Shown here: in pieces, positions 8,469 through 10,920 of the stretch | Layout of the letters: each line of letters begins with the position of its first letter | How positions within the stretch are numbered: the stretch's first letter is position 1 | Assembly (NCBI GenBank): GCA_029747585.1 | Contig: JAPEVF010001334.1 | Location: 1-10,920 of the forward strand | DNA: 10,920 nt | Direction: 5' to 3' | DNA from: Pleurotus djamor | Taxonomy: Eukaryota > Basidiomycota > Agaricomycetes > Agaricales > Pleurotaceae | The notes under the pieces: generated by a model | What the model was told of the DNA's origin: nothing | What the model saw: the letters and a program-made list of their open reading frames with translations, nothing else | Database searches by the model: none | Made by a program: the position numbers and the translations under genes

Positions 8469-8537
8469 TCAAAAGGCACCAGACGGTGCATAATCAGGTT
8501 ATCGACCAGGTCAATCGACCGTGTGGACTATACCCAC
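8469..8537. other. Breakpoint between Virilizer-like and GMP synthase sequence
   Basis: Within these 69 bases homology switches from the Virilizer-like gene (last conserved codon at 8540-8538) to the middle of GMP synthase (first conserved codon at 8468-8466). Both ends are on the minus strand and in the same frame, but three in-frame stops lie between them (8513-8511, near 8500, and 8471-8469). The segment holds small symmetrical elements: GCACC at 8476-8480 with GGTGC at 8485-8489, and ATCGACC at 8501-8507 repeated at 8514-8520. Such motifs can accompany rearrangement or chimeric joining, but they are too short to prove either. Confidence 0.75.
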
Positions 8538-10920
8538 GTCAACATGCATGCTTGGGAGTCTACTCGTATTCTGTCTTGAAGTTGGAGCCGTCCTGAGTTG
8601 TCGGAAGTCATTGTTGAGGTAAGTCTTCGTGAGACCAGTCGCCGCTGGGGAGCGGAGAAGAGCTGTCGGAGGTGATATAATAGGGCCTAGAACGTCAGGA
8701 GTGTGGCGTTCAGGTGTTTTCGCCCTTCCGCTATGATGTGGGTTTGCCAATCCCTCAAAGTCGCGGGCGGATAGCTCAACCTTCGTTGGTAGATGTTGTA
8801 GAGAGCTCGGTATCCCATCCGGAGGCTCTTCGATGGTGAATTGGGATCGCATCTCGTGGAGAACGTCAGACCGAGAGTATGGCAGCAATTGGTACATCCG
8901 ATCACATAGTCTGTTATACCGAGTGCTAGACATGCCAAGGATAGTCTTAAATGCTGGGTCCTGGGTCAGCATCCATTCCAGGATGATAAAGATGGATTCA
9001 GATGTTTCGAGCGTTATTTTCTCGAGGACCGGTTCCGGGTTGGCGTAAGTCAGCAAGATACGGCCCAGTTCTCGCCGCATGAGGAGATTGTTGACAAACG
9101 AATCTGGTAGTGTTTTGATACGGGATAGGATGGCCTGACTATCCAAGGGCACTGGCCGACTGCTTTGCATGTTTCGGAGTAAGAATAGGAAATCGATGAA
9201 TCCCATGTTTAAATCAGGATTTAGAGTGTCAGAAGCGTTGGACAATATTCGAACAAGCTGTAGACAAAGAGGCGAAGTCAAATGACAGTCTATCAACGCC
9301 TCCAAGAAGTTCTTCAGTGCCGTTGAAACGGCCGGTACTCCAGATGGGCCAAGCCAGTCCCAGATCCAGCTGGTCGAGGGATCATTTATCAACGCGAATA
9401 TGTATTGTAAGGTTTGGCCGACTTTGTGCAGACACAACAAGTGGCGCGCTCTGGTGGGCGAATCCGGGAGAACGTCGACTCTGGGTTTAAGCAGTTGCAT
9501 CACGGATGTTGTGCATTGCAACTCCTCCGAAACAAGCCAAGGTCCAATGCCAACCATATCACCATCAGCGGCAACCAAGCGACGTGTGAGGTGAAGGCAG
9601 TTGTCAAGGTCAACAAGCCTCAGGAAGGCTTGAAGTTCGGTCAGAGTTTGAGGCAGAACGGTTGTAGCCCACTCGGATTTATGAGATGCATTCACAGGCT
9701 TATCCTGCGAGGTATCGCTTTGCATCGTTTCCATTTCTCCATCGCCTTCGTGCGCCGAAGGTATCAGTTCGTCAATGAGATGACAAATCTGAGTAAGACT
9801 CGTGCCGGGATCTCTCTGCCTCCAGCCTCGGGCGCACATTTCACCAGCCTGAAGCAATGCTTTGATCATCACGACGGTCGTCTGCTGACCGGAAGCAACT
9901 TCGGTGTGGCGGAGGACATGCATGAAGGACGTACAAGCCTTCTTGAGCGCGGTAGCCGCAGTCCACACTCCAGCGCCTGCGCCAGCGGTGCCACCAAGGT
10001 CACCGTCAGGTCCACTTGCCCACCATGAACCTTCAACTCCAGTGCGATCTGAACGAGCACCAAGGTTCGTTAAAATGGCGTTCGCAGATATGTATGTATC
10101 TGCGATCGAGACGATGAGCGTCCGGATAGTACGAGAGGCCATTTGAGGGCAAAGTCCGACATGTATGACAGCCTTCATCAGGAACAGAGCATCACGGTTG
10201 GTCAGGAGGAGTTGCTCAGTGGTAACAGTGGAGAACGGAGGCGGGTGGATGCCAACGGACGATGCTTCAGCGTTGGCCGTCAGAATGAGTTGGTCCGCAA
10301 GATCTTTGGCGGTGGCCTCTACCAAATCGCCGAGAGTGAAGCAGAGCCCATAGCCGTCTTCTCTTCGAAGGACACTCAGCACGCGATGAAGCGTGGATTC
10401 CTTGAGGGACTCATTGAACTCGTTTTCAACTTGATCTAACTCCCTCTGCACAATCAACATTGCTACCCGCAAAGTCCGTAACCTCCTCAAGGAGATGGGC
10501 TTTCGAAGGGCGTCTGGATCAGGAGCTGAGCCCTTCGCCTCTTCCTTCTTATCGACGTCCATATCAGCGCCGTTGCTTGGTTTGGCAGAGGGCGGTGATG
10601 ATTCAGCCGAAGCGGCTCGATCCCATTCACGTTTCTCCGTCGCAAAGAACTTGAGCTCATCAAGGGCGCCAGGCAACCCGTCGTCAGCCACCAAGGCCAC
10701 CTTGTGCATTTCTTGAAGGGTTTGTGAGGTGATGTGCGTCAAACCCAACTTCTGAGCTTCTTCGTCCTCAGCGGTTCGGCTCATGTCATCATCTTGATCC
10801 CTCTTGCCCAATTTGAGTACATTGTCAACCACCGCGGGGTGTAACGTAAATGTAGTCGGCTCCGACAAAAGGGCTGTAAGAATTTTTTCAGATAGGACGC
10901 CAGCGCTGTGGGGAGTCTTG
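8538..10920 (-). CDS. Virilizer/VIRMA-like protein, internal to C-terminal part (both ends missing)
   Basis: One uninterrupted frame of 794 codons runs from the right edge to 8538; the beginning lies beyond the window. The frame reads past the TTG at 10868-10866 to the edge, so that TTG is not a start. Recognition rests mainly on the end, SRQNTSRLPSMHVD (about 781-794), which matches the conserved C-terminal motif of metazoan VIRMA (human RKQNTSRPPSMHVDDF as I recall it). Most of the rest looks alpha-helical, with an acidic/Ser-rich linker near residues 105-140 (MDVDKKEEAK). Family role: large nuclear scaffold of the m6A mRNA methyltransferase writer complex, linking WTAP to METTL3/METTL14. 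After MHVD the minus strand reads GTGGGT, a plausible donor, since the motif normally continues with DF or EF; reading through would end at a TGA at 8513-8511. The expected last exon is not found downstream, where GMP synthase begins instead. Alternative: another large helical scaffold protein, but the motif makes this less likely. Confidence 0.75.

Noticed and set aside
8511..8537. Natural read-through C-terminus (VGIVHTVD) of the Virilizer-like protein
   Set aside because: The conserved motif normally continues with an acidic residue and Phe, and a GTGGGT donor occurs exactly here, so these codons are more likely intron sequence.
9414..10028. 204-codon plus-strand ORF antisense to the Virilizer-like gene
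   Set aside because: It is a shadow of a long, well-supported coding frame on the other strand, with no recognisable domain.
1..10920. tRNA or rRNA genes, CRISPR arrays, transposons
   Set aside because: I found no tRNA B-box with a matching fold outside coding sequence, no rRNA stretch, no regularly spaced repeats and no transposase or reverse-transcriptase motifs on either strand by eye; a covariance or repeat search could still find degraded copies.

Overview
The window looks like nuclear DNA of a filamentous fungus, most likely a basidiomycete (Agaricomycotina-like). The evidence is that protein-coding genes are cut by many introns of about 51-70 bases with GT...AG borders, intergenic spaces are short, and the gene content is eukaryotic (phi-type glutathione transferases, a three-repeat Myb protein, GMP synthase, a Virilizer-like protein). 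The taxon is inferred from architecture, not proven.

All five confident genes lie on the minus strand. In + coordinates: 1-381 is the 5' part of a phi-like glutathione S-transferase gene that runs off the left edge. 936-1828 is its complete tandem paralogue (5 exons, 210 aa). 2537-4280 is a six-exon gene for a 492-aa Myb protein with three Myb repeats and a long Ser/Pro-rich tail. 4281-7054 is about 2.8 kb with no recognisable gene, only weak ORFs, short repeats and one ambiguous base (5757). 7055-8468 encodes the C-terminal two thirds of GMP synthase (GUA1). 8538-10920 encodes about 794 residues of a Virilizer/VIRMA-like protein, open at the right edge.

The most notable point is the segment 8469-8537. 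GMP synthase homology starts abruptly in the middle of its glutaminase domain, and Virilizer homology stops abruptly after its conserved C-terminal motif. The two broken ends are fewer than 70 bases apart, on the same strand and in the same frame, with three in-frame stops between them. This is either a genomic rearrangement or an assembly chimera.

The two GSTs form a tandem cluster with the same first intron position. The promoter of the left one has a TATA-like box and a heat-shock-element-like palindrome. The right-hand copy has Ala where the left-hand copy has the Ser expected to be catalytic. No mobile element, CRISPR array, tRNA or rRNA was recognised, and I see no convincing undescribed multi-gene system.
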